In this document: positions 35,400-46,167 of the stretch, piece by piece
Layout of the letters: each line of letters begins with the position of its first letter
Numbering within the stretch: position 1 is the first letter of the stretch
Assembly: GCF_024362695.1 (NCBI RefSeq)
Contig: NC_065426.1
Coordinates: forward strand, 4,742,236 to 4,806,235
Reading direction: 5' to 3'
Length of the DNA stretch: 64,000 nt
Source of the DNA: Pectinophora gossypiella
Lineage: Eukaryota; Arthropoda; Insecta; Lepidoptera; Gelechiidae
Notes under the pieces: generated by a model
What the model saw: the letters and a program-made list of their open reading frames with translations, nothing else
Databases searched by the model: none
Told to the model about the DNA's origin: nothing
Program-made: the position numbers and the translations under genes

Positions 35400-37117
35400 A
35401 AAAAAATGTGGTTGAGATCGGGACAAACCCTCTCGGGGTTTCACAACGTCATATTAATAATGTGTGTATCAAATGAATCTTTCTAATATTATTTTGTGAG
35501 TATCCATGTTTGGATGTTGATGTCTTTGAATTTTAATGAAACTTTTCAATAATATAGCTTATACATCAGAATAACACACAGGCTGTAGCATTTAAAAAAA
35601 AAATCTGAAATTCTTACCGCGGAAACCGAAGTCCAGGCGGACGGCCGCTAGTAAATAAATAAATCTATCAATGAAGGACTTTCCATGCAACGTTTCTCAA
35701 AAAAAAAAAACATAGAAGGCGATATACATTCTTGGTTTTGTTTAACTTTCTAATTTCATGGATAACAGAAATATGAATCATTTATCTTTGTTTTTGGGTA
35801 TAAATGATGCCCCTTGTTATTACACCCATTATTATTCTGATCAAAATAAAGAGTAGCAATACAGCAACGTAATTCTATACATATCTGATCGAAATAGCTA
35901 GCAACAATTATTTTTATATCTTTCTGAGGGATAAGTGTTAAGGAGAGTATTTTCCTTTTGATGTTGAGAATTGATCAGTCTGTCTTTCTTAAACTGCTTT
36001 TAGGTACCTAATTAGTAGCTTATCTGTACATAGGATATTTAATCTATATTTAATAAAATATTCGTATGTTTTTTTCCGTGATTCATTCATTCAGTTCTAA
36101 GTTTGACTTATAGACATTTAAACAAGCTTCTCAAATCATCAAAAAGCATATATACTTAATATTATTTTTTTATTTAATAATCAGATTGATCGCAAAATGT
36201 AATATTTTAGTAATGTTATATTTTAATGTTTTATTTTTGTTATGTTTTATTTGGGCCTGTGCCCAGCTGTGGGACGTATATAGGCTGTTTATGTATGATT
36301 GTAACTTTAAACTCTGCCCGTGTCTACCTTAAAACCACTGGGCATTTAAACTGTAAAGCTTAAATTTTCAACTTCTGCTTGCTTTTACATACTGTAACAT
36401 TAACATGCTCCACATTACTTGCCAACACTTAGTGCACGGCTTCTAAAACCTTTCTACTATCCATAATAATATTAGCATCTCCACAAAAGTTGTACTTTAA
36501 CCTCAAAACTACTAGAACTAAGCACATTTACCATGTTGTACCCTTGTTTGCATTACCCTTTCCTGTACAGTTAACAGTAATGTTTCCTTTAGCCTAGACC
36601 TTTTAAATAGACCAGCATAGTTTCAAACTCGAACAATTAGGATGCCGACGAAACTTGTTCAATTATTCAACTTGTTAAGATATGTTTGAGGGTGCGTGTT
36701 CTTGGTAAGATATGGGACAATATAACTTGGATGGACAGGAATGGAGTCAGGCTTTTCTTTCTGATTTTTCTTTTACAATCTTCAATTTTTCCCTGCTACA
36801 GTTTGTCCAACTCAATTCACGCTATTTTCGTTACTTGATAACGTTGTCATTGTAAAACATTTTGCTTTTTTTTGACTCGTCTCATATGACTTTAACTGAA
36901 TTCCATTTGCTTTAATCCTGACACGCTTCCCTTGCTTCCTCCATATTCATCAATCCACATTCATACACTATTTTTAGTAATAAAAAAACATACTAACTAG
37001 CTTCAATGCTAAAAATTGTCGGAAGGGTTCAGGAATCAACGTCATCAAAACCTTGTTTCGTGTTCAAGATCTCAAGGAATATTTTTGAATATTTCCTATC
37101 ACGTAACAACATTACCA
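35400..37117. other. No gene seen
   Basis: AT-rich. 36245-36295 holds a short LINE-tail motif ('GGCCTGTGCCCAGCTGTGGG', 'ACGTATATAGGCTG'). Confidence 0.45.
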
Positions 37118-37240
37118 AATCAAATTCAATCAAATATACTTTACTGCACACAAACAAAACGTACTTACAAACATTTAGCAACAATATAAATGGGCGGCCT
37201 TAATGCTATAAAGCAATCTCTTCCAGGCAACCAATATTAG
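37118..37240 (-). repeat. LINE 3' tail
   Basis: 'CAATCAAATATACTTTACTG' through 'GGGCGGCCTTAATGCTATAA' to 'CTCTTCCAGGCAACC'. Mixed features of the two tail families. Confidence 0.65.
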
Positions 37241-37743
37241 GACACATCCACAAAATCTTAGATGCAGGACGGTGTAACAAGTTGTTGTTGTTTAATATAA
37301 TAACTAAAGATAATATTTATACAAATATACTTTCCATAACCATGTAAAACGCTTTATAAAAATCTACCCATTGTGTCAACTCAAGGATCACTTTCTTTTG
37401 CACCCAAGAACAAAAAAAAAACCCGTCTAAATCCATCCCTGTCAAGGGATTAATGTTAAACACGGTTGAGATAACGCTGGTAAACAGGGTTTGTACAGAC
37501 ACGGATAAGACATGTGCGTACTCCAGTTTATGCTAAAGTTATTATATTGTTAGGTACAGCCCTACGTCATTTTGCATACAAGATTGATGTTGAAATTAAT
37601 TGAATCACTCTGCTTGTAAGAAGATTGGAATAATGTTTATTTAAGGATTTAATCGTATTTTGTTGCCAGAACGTCGTTTGAGTAATTTTGCGTAAGTACA
37701 TTGCGCATCTTTTGTTATAAATATTATTAATATTTGTGTATAA

Positions 37744-38240
37744 CTCGGGCCTATGGAGTCATGGACTTTTGGAAGGCGGCCTTAAGATGTCATTTCCATA
37801 TCTCGGGCCTGTGGAGTCACGGACTTTTGGAAGACGTGCGTGGGGCTGAAGCCAACACGTAGAGGCCCCTTAAGATAATTTAATCTAAATGTGGTGTGAC
37901 ACCAACCGGCGATTATCCCTGTATGCACTTTGGGAGTGCACCCAAAGACAATCCCCGGTTCGTGCAGGACTATTGCAAATAAGGAAATAAAGCAAACTGG
38001 GCTATTGGGTTGCAGGTTAGTGGACCAGGTTACTTGAGCTATGAGGGACTATGGCGCCTGCTCGACCAATGTTAATAAACAAAGATACAATCAGCAGGCC
38101 GCTCACTGGATGGGCCACCTATCTAGCTGACGCGACTGGGTGGCAGGGCAGTAACATGGGTACACTACATTATGAGTAGGTCAGGGTGTCGATAGGTGTA
38201 CACCGCGTTTTGAGAGGTGGTTTACTCGCCGCCTGCAAAT
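37744..38240 (+). repeat. Dispersed repeat, longest copy, with internal start duplicated
   Basis: 'CTCGGGCCTATGGAGTCATG' occurs at 37744 and again at about 37802, followed by 'GCCAACACGTAGAGGCCCC', 'GTGGTGTGACACCAACCGGC' and 'AGACAATCCCCGGTTCGTGC'. The part after about 38005 has no second copy here. Class unknown. Confidence 0.6.
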
Positions 38241-38444
38241 GTTTTATATTATTTATTATAAGTAATCCAACAAAAAGTATTTTCATTATCCATAATTAAT
38301 TTAATAGCCATCATCTGTGTTCCACTACAGAAAAGAGTATTTACTTTCATTAACATTATAGGTAATCAAACCTTATAAAAAATATTTAAAAAATAAATGA
38401 AATAAAAAAAAACATGATTTTTTTTTAATTATTTGTAATTATTG

Positions 38445-38536
38445 AGCGGAAAGGAAGAGGGAAACCACTGCCCTTTTCCCCCTAAAAAGTAGCATGGAGA
38501 ATGCTACACCGAAAAGAGCGTGGCTCTTAAATTAAT
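38445..38536 (+). mobile_element. Short RTE-tailed element, 5'-truncated
   Basis: 'AAGAGGGAAACCACTGCCC' to 'GAGCGTGGCTCTTAAATTAA', the last third of the 38989 element. Confidence 0.75.
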
Positions 38537-38654
38537 GAAATTAATGAATTCTACTTACTCTACTTAGTATTTAAAGTTAAGTTACTCATTACTCAAAAGG
38601 CTACATTGTAATTTTTGTGTACTTCATAGTATCAAATATATACGCATGAAACAC

Positions 38655-38745
38655 GATGCTAGTGACATCGTAACGAACATTTTGGGGGATGATTCAGACC
38701 ATAATTCTGAGTTGGTATCAAGTGGAATTTCCTGTCGCAATATAT
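38655..38745 (+). mobile_element. Single arm of the foldback family
   Basis: 'GCTAGTGACATCGTAACGAA' to 'ATCAAGTGGAATTTCCTGTC'. No partner arm follows. Confidence 0.6.
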
Positions 38746-38988
38746 CTTACCTTCCACTGCCTTGAAAGTCTTCAACATAACAGGGTGCAGCGGCCAAATA
38801 TAGTCCAGCATCAATTTGTTTTTGGCTCATAGATTCGTGTGTGGGAGGATGTGGGTTTGTAGCGTGTTGGTGGATATTCGAGCCTTGCCAATAACAATAA
38901 TTGGCTTTAGGAGTATACCATGAGTTACATCCTGCAAAATTATGTCAGCGGAATGTTGAACAATTTGCACACGTAATTAAATAAATAC

Positions 38989-39217
38989 TGTACCTGACAG
39001 AGGGCAGCAGTAACTGTCAGTACTATTCAGAGGCGGAGGACAGGAGTCCTAGAATGGCTTTGTAATAGACTGCTCTGGGCGCCATCCCACTTGCGTCAGA
39101 CAGAGTACTGCGGGGCGGAAGGCAAGAGGGAAACCACTGCCCTATTTTTCCCTAAAAAAGTAGCATGGAAAATGCTGCACCGACAAGAGCGTGGCTCTTA
39201 AATTAATGATGATGATG
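38989..39217 (+). mobile_element. Short RTE-tailed element, full copy with 14-bp TSD
   Basis: 229 bp, no coding capacity. The 3' end 'GACAAGAGCGTGGCTCTTAA' plus (GAT)n matches the RTE LINE at 608-652. AATTAAATAAATAC flanks at 38975-38988 and 39218-39231. It presumably moves with RTE enzyme. Confidence 0.85.
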
Positions 39218-39275
39218 AATTAAATAAATACATTTATTATTACGAAAGAAAGAAAGGAACATTATTTTCGGACAT

Positions 39276-39420
39276 GCGCCGCTAACGCCGCGCACGCTCG
39301 GCGTTCGGCAGCCAGCCAGCGCTGGCGTCGCGTCGCCGCGGCGTCGACGTCGCGTGGACGTTGCGCGGACGCTGGCATGACGATGACGCTCGAGGGGCGC
39401 TAGTGTGGGGGGTCTCTGAG
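39276..39420. other. CpG-dense segment
   Basis: Very rich in CG (GCCGCGCACGCTCGGCGTTC, GTCGCGTCGCCGCGGCGTCG) inside AT-rich DNA. No ORF or inverted ends recognised. Could be a GC-rich mobile element end or a promoter. Confidence 0.4.
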
Positions 39421-39579
39421 TCCCATGTAGTAGGGAGTGAACCTATTTGCCATTAATCCGGCTCAAATCCGAGAAACCTCAATCAGTCGTTGGAACTGGC
39501 CAGAGTATACTAGAGTAATTATTATTTTCTTTGTAAAAACTTAAAAAAAAAAAAACATAAGGTAACCGCAAGATGAACT

Positions 39580-39725
39580 AAGTACCCAGACCTCACCGAG
39601 TTCTCTGTTATGCCAACTTGGTCGGTGGTGAGCCGTATCGCCATCTACAATGGTCGAGCCAACCCTGTTAGTGAAAGCTGCACTTAAAGATAAATTAATA
39701 ACTCATTGGTGCAAGTCTCGTGCTT
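39580..39725 (+). repeat. SINE-like repeat (30.0-kb family)
   Basis: 'CCTCACCGAGTTCTCTGTTA', 'GAGCCGTATCGCCATCTACA' and 'ACTCATTGGTGCAAGTC'. Confidence 0.6.
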
Positions 39726-40202
39726 CCGAAGAAGCTAACCGGTATACAGCAATAAACATAATGTAAGCAGAAATTATAAGATGTATTCTTTAATAACAAA
39801 CCTTAGCAAATAAAAAATACATATTTTTTTTTCCTCACAACCCTCTTGTGTCGGCTGGTCACGTTTTGTGTGTCGTCTTTACGATTTGGTTATGTAATAA
39901 ATGTCGTCTAGGGCGACGTTACAGCGAAGCTCGCAATGATAAACAAGAGATATCGAAAACTGGAATGTTTCATTGTAATCCAACTCAGGACATATACCAT
40001 TTTGTGGAAGCATGTTATCTTCTGGTTCCATGGAACTGCCTTACCTAATTGTAATTACGGCGTAAGCGGCTCTCTCTGTCAGAACTTCCTTCCCGCTATT
40101 CTAAATTCAATAGAATACCTATCCTCCCCGCCACCCAAATATGAATACGAATATTCTCCTCCTCTGCCGAAGGTTAACTGCATAACATGCATGCATGCAT
40201 TA

Positions 40203-40390
40203 ACTTCTTTCACCCCAAGGTTACCTGGCAGAAATTGATATTTAGCAATAAGGCCGCCTATTGTACTTATGTTTTTATTCGTATGTTTATGTCCTCTGTA
40301 TGTGTCGTTGTGCAATAAAGTATTATTGATTGATTGATTGAAGGTTGCCTGGAAGAGATCGCTCTTAGCGATAAGGCCGCCTTTGCTTAC
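40203..40390 (+). repeat. Two LINE 3' tails in tandem
   Basis: A full tail (40203-40345, ending in GATTGATTGATTG) is followed at once by the first 40 bp of a second tail ('AAGGTTGCCTGGAAGAGATC'). Confidence 0.75.
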
Positions 40391-40454
40391 CTTGGAAAAA
40401 AATATCATATAAATATCTTGTAAATATTAATTTACAATAAAATGTTTTATTATT

Positions 40455-40645
40455 GTGTATGTCGTTTCCATATCTTGGGGCCGAAGCCAACACATAGGGG
40501 CCTGCCTTAAGGCAATTTAATCTAAATGTGGTGTGACACCAACCGGCAATTATCCCTGTATGCACTATGGGAGCGCACCTAAAGACAATTCCCGGTTCGT
40601 GAAAGACTATTGCATATTATGGGAATAAAGGGAACTGGGCTATTA
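40455..40645 (+). repeat. Dispersed repeat (37.7-kb family)
   Basis: 'GGGGCCGAAGCCAACACATA', 'GTGGTGTGACACCAACCGGC' and 'GACAATTCCCGGTTCGTG'. Confidence 0.65.
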
Positions 40646-40661
40646 TTATTATGTTTTCCAT

Positions 40662-40862
40662 TTCCATATCTCGGGCCCATGGAGTCCCGGACTTTTGGAA
40701 GGCATGGGTGGGGCCGAAGCCAACACGTGGAGGCCCCTTAAGACGATTTAATCTAAATGTGATGTGACACCAACCGGCGATTATTCCTGTATACACTATG
40801 GGAGTGCACCCAAAGACAATCCCCGGTTCGTGTAGGACTATTGCAGGTTATGGGAACTAATA
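40662..40862 (+). repeat. Dispersed repeat (37.7-kb family)
   Basis: 'CTCGGGCCCATGGAGTCCCG' through 'GATGTGACACCAACCGGCG' to 'GACAATCCCCGGTTCGTG'. Same orientation as its neighbour at 40455. Confidence 0.65.
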
Positions 40863-40944
40863 TTATTAGAATATCATTTACTTTTTTAATAAGCACAAAA
40901 CTGTGTACCAAGTCATATTTACAATTCAAGATACTAAACATTCG

Positions 40945-41000
40945 TCCCAAATCAAATCAAATATACTTTATTGCACAGAACCACATTTAAACAACTCATT
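40945..41000 (-). repeat. LINE 3' tail, TTTATTGCACAG type
   Basis: 'AATCAAATCAAATATACTTT' then ATTGCACAGAACCACATTTA. Confidence 0.65.
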
Positions 41001-41248
41001 CATTTTTATTTTTTTCATTTTTTTTTAATTTTTTTCGTCCCCCGAGTTGTTTACATTACATTCGCTTCATTACAATTACTATTCAATTAGGAGTTCATAA
41101 CTAAGACCTTTCTGTTCACCATTATGTAACGCCCTTTTTGCTTCCTCAATAAGTATGTTTGTGTATGTTTTCTCTTCATCTTCATAATATATCTACTCCT
41201 TTTCTTCCATAGTATATTTAGTAGTTAAGGTATTGATATTTATTTATT

Positions 41249-41477
41249 CCGGCCTTTGCGAAAGTTGCTTAACTTCAACAATCGCAGACCGAGCGCGTTT
41301 ACCGCTGCGCCACCGAGCTCCTCGAGCTCCTCCCGTTGGTCCCGGCTGCATTAGCAGTCGTTAATAACCATCAAACCGCACTGGGCCCGCGTGATGGTTT
41401 AAGGCCCGATCTCCCTATCCATCCATAGGGAAGGCCTGTGCCCCAGCAGTGGGGACGTTAATGGGCTGATGATGATG
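41249..41477 (+). mobile_element. 5S-rRNA-headed SINE with inverted 5' half
   Basis: 41249-41325 is the head in reverse complement (box A reads GTTGCTTAACTTC). 41326-41477 is the tail in forward orientation, with about 22 bp lost at the junction. ATTTATT flanks at 41242-41248 and 41478-41484. This fits one twin-primed insertion. Confidence 0.8.
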
Positions 41478-41612
41478 ATTTATTATAGCAATTATTATTA
41501 TGTAGATTATTTACTGGTAAGTGTATCTATCTTTGTATTTATTTTTATACGTACAAGTATTCCCATGCTGCACCGTCCCGCTATATTACATAATTTTAAA
41601 TATCTCCTATAC

Positions 41613-41770
41613 TTAAATGTTGCCTGGAAGAGATTGCTACTTAGCAATAAGGCCGCCTATTGTGCTCATTCTATTTGAATTTTGTTTTTTCCTGTTTGTG
41701 CAATGAACTATTTGTTATGTTATGTTATTCGATTGTATTTTCACAATAAAGATATTATTCTAATAGACAA
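41613..41770 (+). repeat. LINE 3' tail, variant
   Basis: 'TTGCCTGGAAGAGATTGCTA', 'AATAAGGCCGCCTATTGTGC' and a later AATAAAGATATTATTC end. Confidence 0.7.
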
Positions 41771-42487
41771 GGCCATCTCAATAATGCAAATATAAACGAG
41801 AATCTACACAATAGCAAACCTTGTCACCTTCCACGCGACTGTGCGGATGGGAAGGAATATTTGACGCCTATTTATCACTCAAGGTAAAGAATTGAGGTCG
41901 AAAAGGAAAACCCTGCATATTTGGGAATAAATTTTCATAATCCCAAGCTAAGAAGCACGAAAAACGTGTAAGAAAAATTGTTAATGTTCAAAGAAGTTGG
42001 CCTTAGTTATCATCTTTTGTGTTGAATATATTCCTTTGAGTTTTATTCGGAGAGAAAGTTGCTTTATTCATTAGTCTCTAATAGAAATTCGTGAACTTAA
42101 TTGTTTTCGTAAATTAAATTATATTCACTTTATTTCTGTGTCTTTTGAATTTCATTAGTATTTGATCTCCATTTTGCATAGTAGTCATACATAATACAAT
42201 TCTTGTGAATATGTGTATGAATATTCTTACGAATTACTGAAATCTGAGCGTACATCACCATTCTGGCTACAAAACTACAAAGTACGGAATCCATCGAAGT
42301 CACAACGTCTAGACTCCTAATAAAAGAAGAACGGGTTCTGTCAACACACCTGACTGATTGATCAGGTACAAGACGCTGCCCCATTACATCCAAACAATCA
42401 CGACCCCTCTCGCGAACCTTAAATGTTTAAGATCTTAACAGGGTAGGTTTTCAACTTGTCAAATCACTTACTTTTTACTAAACGTCA
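41771..42487. other. No gene seen
   Basis: AT-rich, no recognised signal. Confidence 0.45.
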
Positions 42488-42590
42488 AAACACGAAATTA
42501 CTATGGATTATCTTACTTTTGGACAGTCAGATGATCAGCAAACGGAAAGTGATTTTTGTGATATGTCCCCACATATCACAAATACACGGC
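42488..42590 (-). repeat. tRNA-headed SINE fragment
   Basis: 'ATCTTACTTTTGGACAGTCA' and 'GTGATTTTTGTGATATGTCC' are recognisable middle blocks in reverse. Confidence 0.55.
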
Positions 42591-42630
42591 GGTTCCTGAT
42601 TGAAAAGCAAGCCGGTGTACTATAAGACCA

Positions 42631-42919
42631 TCATCAGCCCATTAACGTCCCCACTGCTGGGGCACGGGCCTTCCCTATGGATGGATAGGGGGATCGGGCG
42701 TCATACCACCACGCGGGCCCAGTGCGGATTGATGGTTATTAACGACTGCCAATGCAGCCGGGACCAACGACTTAACGTGCCTTCCGAAGCACGGAGGAGC
42801 TCGAGATGAAAACATTTTTTTTTTTGTGGTCACCCATCCTATGACCGGCCTTTGCGAAAGTTGCTTAACTTCAACAATCGCACACCGAGCGCGTTAACCG
42901 CTGCGCCATCGAGCTCCTC
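42631..42919 (-). mobile_element. 5S-rRNA-headed SINE with 12-bp TSD
   Basis: Full-length minus copy with box A and box C both present (GTTGCTTAACTTC, GGTCACCCATCC on the plus strand). ACTATAAGACCA occurs at 42619-42630 and 42920-42931. Confidence 0.85.
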
Positions 42920-43274
42920 ACTATAAGACCACAGTGACTTATTAATGTTATGCGAGAAAATAAAATGGGGATCTATCTGGTGCTATAGTCGATGTTGTTG
43001 TACGACACAATGCTACAAAGTATGAACCACTCGACTCGTGGCGAAAACTACAGAAATAAACAACCGGAGACAAACAAAGTCATCGAATGGGCGTAAACAA
43101 GAATATTTCAGAACAAAAATAACAATTCTTTGTGTGAAAATGCATGACCAGTTAACACGGGCTGTTGTTTACTCTCCGAAGGATTTATTGTTGTTATTTA
43201 GTCGCGATTGATGAGATTGGTAAATAGATTTTCGGCCTTCAGACGGCATAGGGAAATACGTCACATACACTTAC

Positions 43275-43958
43275 GTACAGTCAGAAGCAAATAGTGACAG
43301 TCAAAGTATACATACTGGGTGTTAGTGACATCGTAACGGATACTGAGGAGGATGATTCAGACCATGATTCAGAATTAAAATCAAGTGGAATAATACGTCG
43401 CAAAATTCATGCTTCTTTTATTTTATTTTTTATTATTTTCAATTCCGTACTGTTGCGATCGAAAATTCCACTTGATATTAACTCAGAATAATGAGCTAAA
43501 TGAGCCCCCTCGGTGGTCGTTACGATGTCACTTACACCCCGTACCAGTACATACAGGTAGCCATACAAGTAGGTATGGGTGTTAGTGACACCGTAACGAA
43601 TACTGAGGGGGATGATTCAGACCATGATTCTGAGTTGATATTAAGTGGAATTTCCTGTCAGAAAATTTATGAAGATTTTTGTGTTTTTTTTTTAATATTT
43701 TCCATACCATACTTTTACGACGGAAAATTCTACTTGATATCAACTCAGAATCATGGCCTGAATCATCCCTCAAAGTTTTCGTTACGATGTCACTAGCACC
43801 CTGTATAGTTAGCAACATCCAGAATGTCCAATAATTAGGGACTTTCAAGGTAATCGTATAGATAGTAACACTCTAAGTGACCAAAAACATCGGCACAACC
43901 TGCGTGTTCAAAAAGTTGGCAACCTTGACTGTCACTAACTATTTGCTTCTGGCTGTAC
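43275..43958. mobile_element. Outer TIR element containing a foldback dimer
   Basis: About 30-bp inverted ends: GTACAGTCAGAAGCAAATAG at 43275 and the same (one base different) reading in from 43958. The interior holds the foldback dimer at 43316-43806 and about 120 bp of other sequence. Confidence 0.7.
43316..43806 (+). mobile_element. Two-hairpin foldback element, copy 2
   Basis: Hairpin A 43316-43545, spacer about 43546-43577 ('CCAGTACATACAGGTAGCCA'), hairpin B 43578-43806. Same order as 8621-9183, including the diverged B end CTCAAAGTTTTCG. Confidence 0.8.
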
Positions 43959-44031
43959 ATCGGCATACTTATGTCTATCTCTTCTGATTTTTTGACCTAC
44001 TTCACATTAGAAGGAGATTATCAATAACAAA

Positions 44032-44160
44032 TTTTAATAACAATAATAAAACACTTTATTGCACACAAATTCACAAAACATTTACAGGATAAACTTATTC
44101 TAAGGTGGGCAAAGGCCGCCTTATCGCTAAGAGCGGTCTCTTCCAGACAACCTTAGGCAG
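44032..44160 (-). repeat. LINE 3' tail
   Basis: 'AATAAAACACTTTATTGCAC' through 'AAGGCCGCCTTATCGCTAAG' to 'TCTTCCAGACAACCTTAGG'. Confidence 0.7.
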
Positions 44161-44449
44161 GGGATATAGTACACAATATCAATCAATGTGACCTGTATAG
44201 ATGTAATATTTTTGGAAATGCACAATATTCGTCTTTGTTAGTCTTCATGGGCTTCTAAACGTGTGTACCAAATTGGAGGTATGTATTTATTTTTTCCCAA
44301 GCATTCATCAGAATCTACAAATCATATTGCTATTTTTTTTTTCATTGCATTAAGTTCTAGTAAACTTTAGGAATAGTGCAAGTTTCGTTAAAATCGGTTC
44401 AGGAATTTTGAAGTTATGGACAAAAAACCAACCAATGAATGACAAATTC

Positions 44450-44640
44450 AAATCCAAAAATATCTTTATTCAGTAGGTAACATAGTTACACTTTGAATCG
44501 TCAATTTTTACATAACGAACGTCTCATCCACCTAAAACTACTGCAGCTTCTCACAACCTGTATAGCCGGGGAAAAGAAGCTGCAAGAAAAACCTCGGCAC
44601 AGGGCCCTAGACGTTCTTTAAAAAAATAAACATAAAATAT
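44450..44640 (-). repeat. LINE-tail-like repeat
   Basis: 'AAAAATATCTTTATTCAGTA' recurs at 13370. 'GTATAGCCGGGGAAAAGAAG' recurs near 58785. Orientation taken from the TTTATT (AATAAA complement) end. Confidence 0.5.
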
Positions 44641-44767
44641 TGTTATACAGTAATTTAGCTGCCTAATATCAGATCTAAAACAGTTAATCCCATGCATTCA
44701 TATCTTCTAAATAATCACTAACTTTATAATAACCTTTTTTGTAAAGTTTTTGTTTAACTACTGTCTT

Positions 44768-45006
44768 CATCATCATCATCAGCCCATTAACGTCCCCACT
44801 GGCCCAGTGCGGATTGATGGTTATTAACGACTGCTAATGCAGCCGGGACCAACGGCTTAACGTGCCTTCCGAAGCACGGAGGAGCTCGAGATGAAAACTT
44901 TTTTTTGTGGTCACCCATCCTATGACCGGCCTTTGCGAAAGTTGCTTTACTTCAACAATAGCAGACCGAGCGCATTTACCTCTGCGCCACCGAGCTCCTC
45001 ACTAGC
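44768..45006 (-). mobile_element. 5S-rRNA-headed SINE, internally deleted, 11-bp TSD
   Basis: Minus copy lacking about 50 bp of the tail middle ('CCCCACTG' joins 'GCCCAGTGCG'). Six extra bases (45001-45006) lie outside the normal 5' end. ACTACTGTCTT flanks at 44757-44767 and 45007-45017. Confidence 0.8.
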
Positions 45007-45062
45007 ACTACTGTCTTAAAACAGTTGAAAGGCAACAAAACAGTTGAAAGGCAAAAACGGAC

Positions 45063-45331
45063 AGACCTCATCACCCTGATGTCAGGATTACTATTTAAAC
45101 ATCAAAGGCCCTTGACGTGGCTAACTACTATGTACTTACATCAATAAGTAGTAACCGGGACCAACGGCTCAGCCGTTAAACTGCCACCGTTAGCCGTTTG
45201 GCGGGGTTAGTCATTATGTGAGTCACGTCAGGGATCTTTCTCGGATCAATAATAACCCTGACAGCAGGGTTGATGAGATTGGCCATCCATCAGCACCTCA
45301 CAACCCACACAACAGAAGAAGAAGAACGGGA
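45063..45331. repeat. Inverted pair of tRNA-SINE tails
   Basis: 45063-45170 is minus orientation ('CAATAAGTAGTAACCGGGAC'). 45172-45331 is plus ('AATAATAACCCTGACAGCAG' to 'ACAGAAGAAGAAG'). This is either a 5'-inverted copy or two insertions. Confidence 0.65.
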
Positions 45332-45809
45332 AATATGCGGGTTCTCATGTATAACCCTCCGAAACGAATATTCGGTCATATCATTAGGTATGTATTCGAA
45401 GAATTAATTAAACTGCGGAAGAAAAATCCAAAAAAACAATACGTATTTTGCGATAGTTTCGTTCTTTCCAAAATTAATTCAGGTAAAAGCTCGTTTGTAT
45501 GGGACTAAAAAGACCTTACTTAATGGCAGCAAATGGAACTTGAAATGAGATTACATTTTTCAGATATTCTTTTGGAACAGAGACCTTACTTAGCGTTGAC
45601 ATTTTCAACAGGAGAGGGAATAAAATTTGAAAATCCATACTTTCTTCTGCCTGTCTAATGAGCATAGTATACATTGATTTACAACTTCCGTAGATATAGC
45701 GCTTGGCAGAAAAATACGGCGAAAACTTGGTGCTTGTTTAGCTATACATCGTATACTGTGGTATAAAATGGTGTCAAATTAAGAAAGTACGCATAGTCTT
45801 ATTACGTAT

Positions 45810-46091
45810 TGTTATATGAGTTTTGAGATTTCGGTTTTTAAAAAAAACTATTTTGAATTAAACTAAAAATTATATTTTACTTTGAATTTGGAATTGAAAT
45901 ACAGATTTGGAAAAAACATAAATTAGAATAGAGTTGTGTACCGCGTGGTGGATGGGATCAGACTGGCTAGATTGCGTGGGAAGAGGAGGCTAGGAGAATA
46001 AGGTACTGACTATTACAATTTAGATAAAATACAGAATTAGTGGTTTTTGGGTAAAGGTAAGCATTTCTACTAGCAATTGCATTCTATAACA
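45810..46091 (-). repeat. 3' LTR of errantivirus
   Basis: 282 bp with TGTTAT...ATAACA ends, identical base for base to 53900-54181. In the minus reading I see no plain AATAAA, only variants such as AATATA. Confidence 0.95.
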
Positions 46092-46102
46092 ACTTCCCCC
46101 GG
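46092..46102 (-). other. Polypurine tract
   Basis: Minus reading CCGGGGGAAGT lies directly against the 3' LTR. This is the purine stretch that primes plus-strand DNA in LTR elements. The env stop is about 66 bp upstream. Confidence 0.85.
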
Positions 46103-46167
46103 AAAGACTAAACTTACGCATTTTAAGAATGCGAAGTTTATGCTATTTTATCTATTAGGCATTATGA

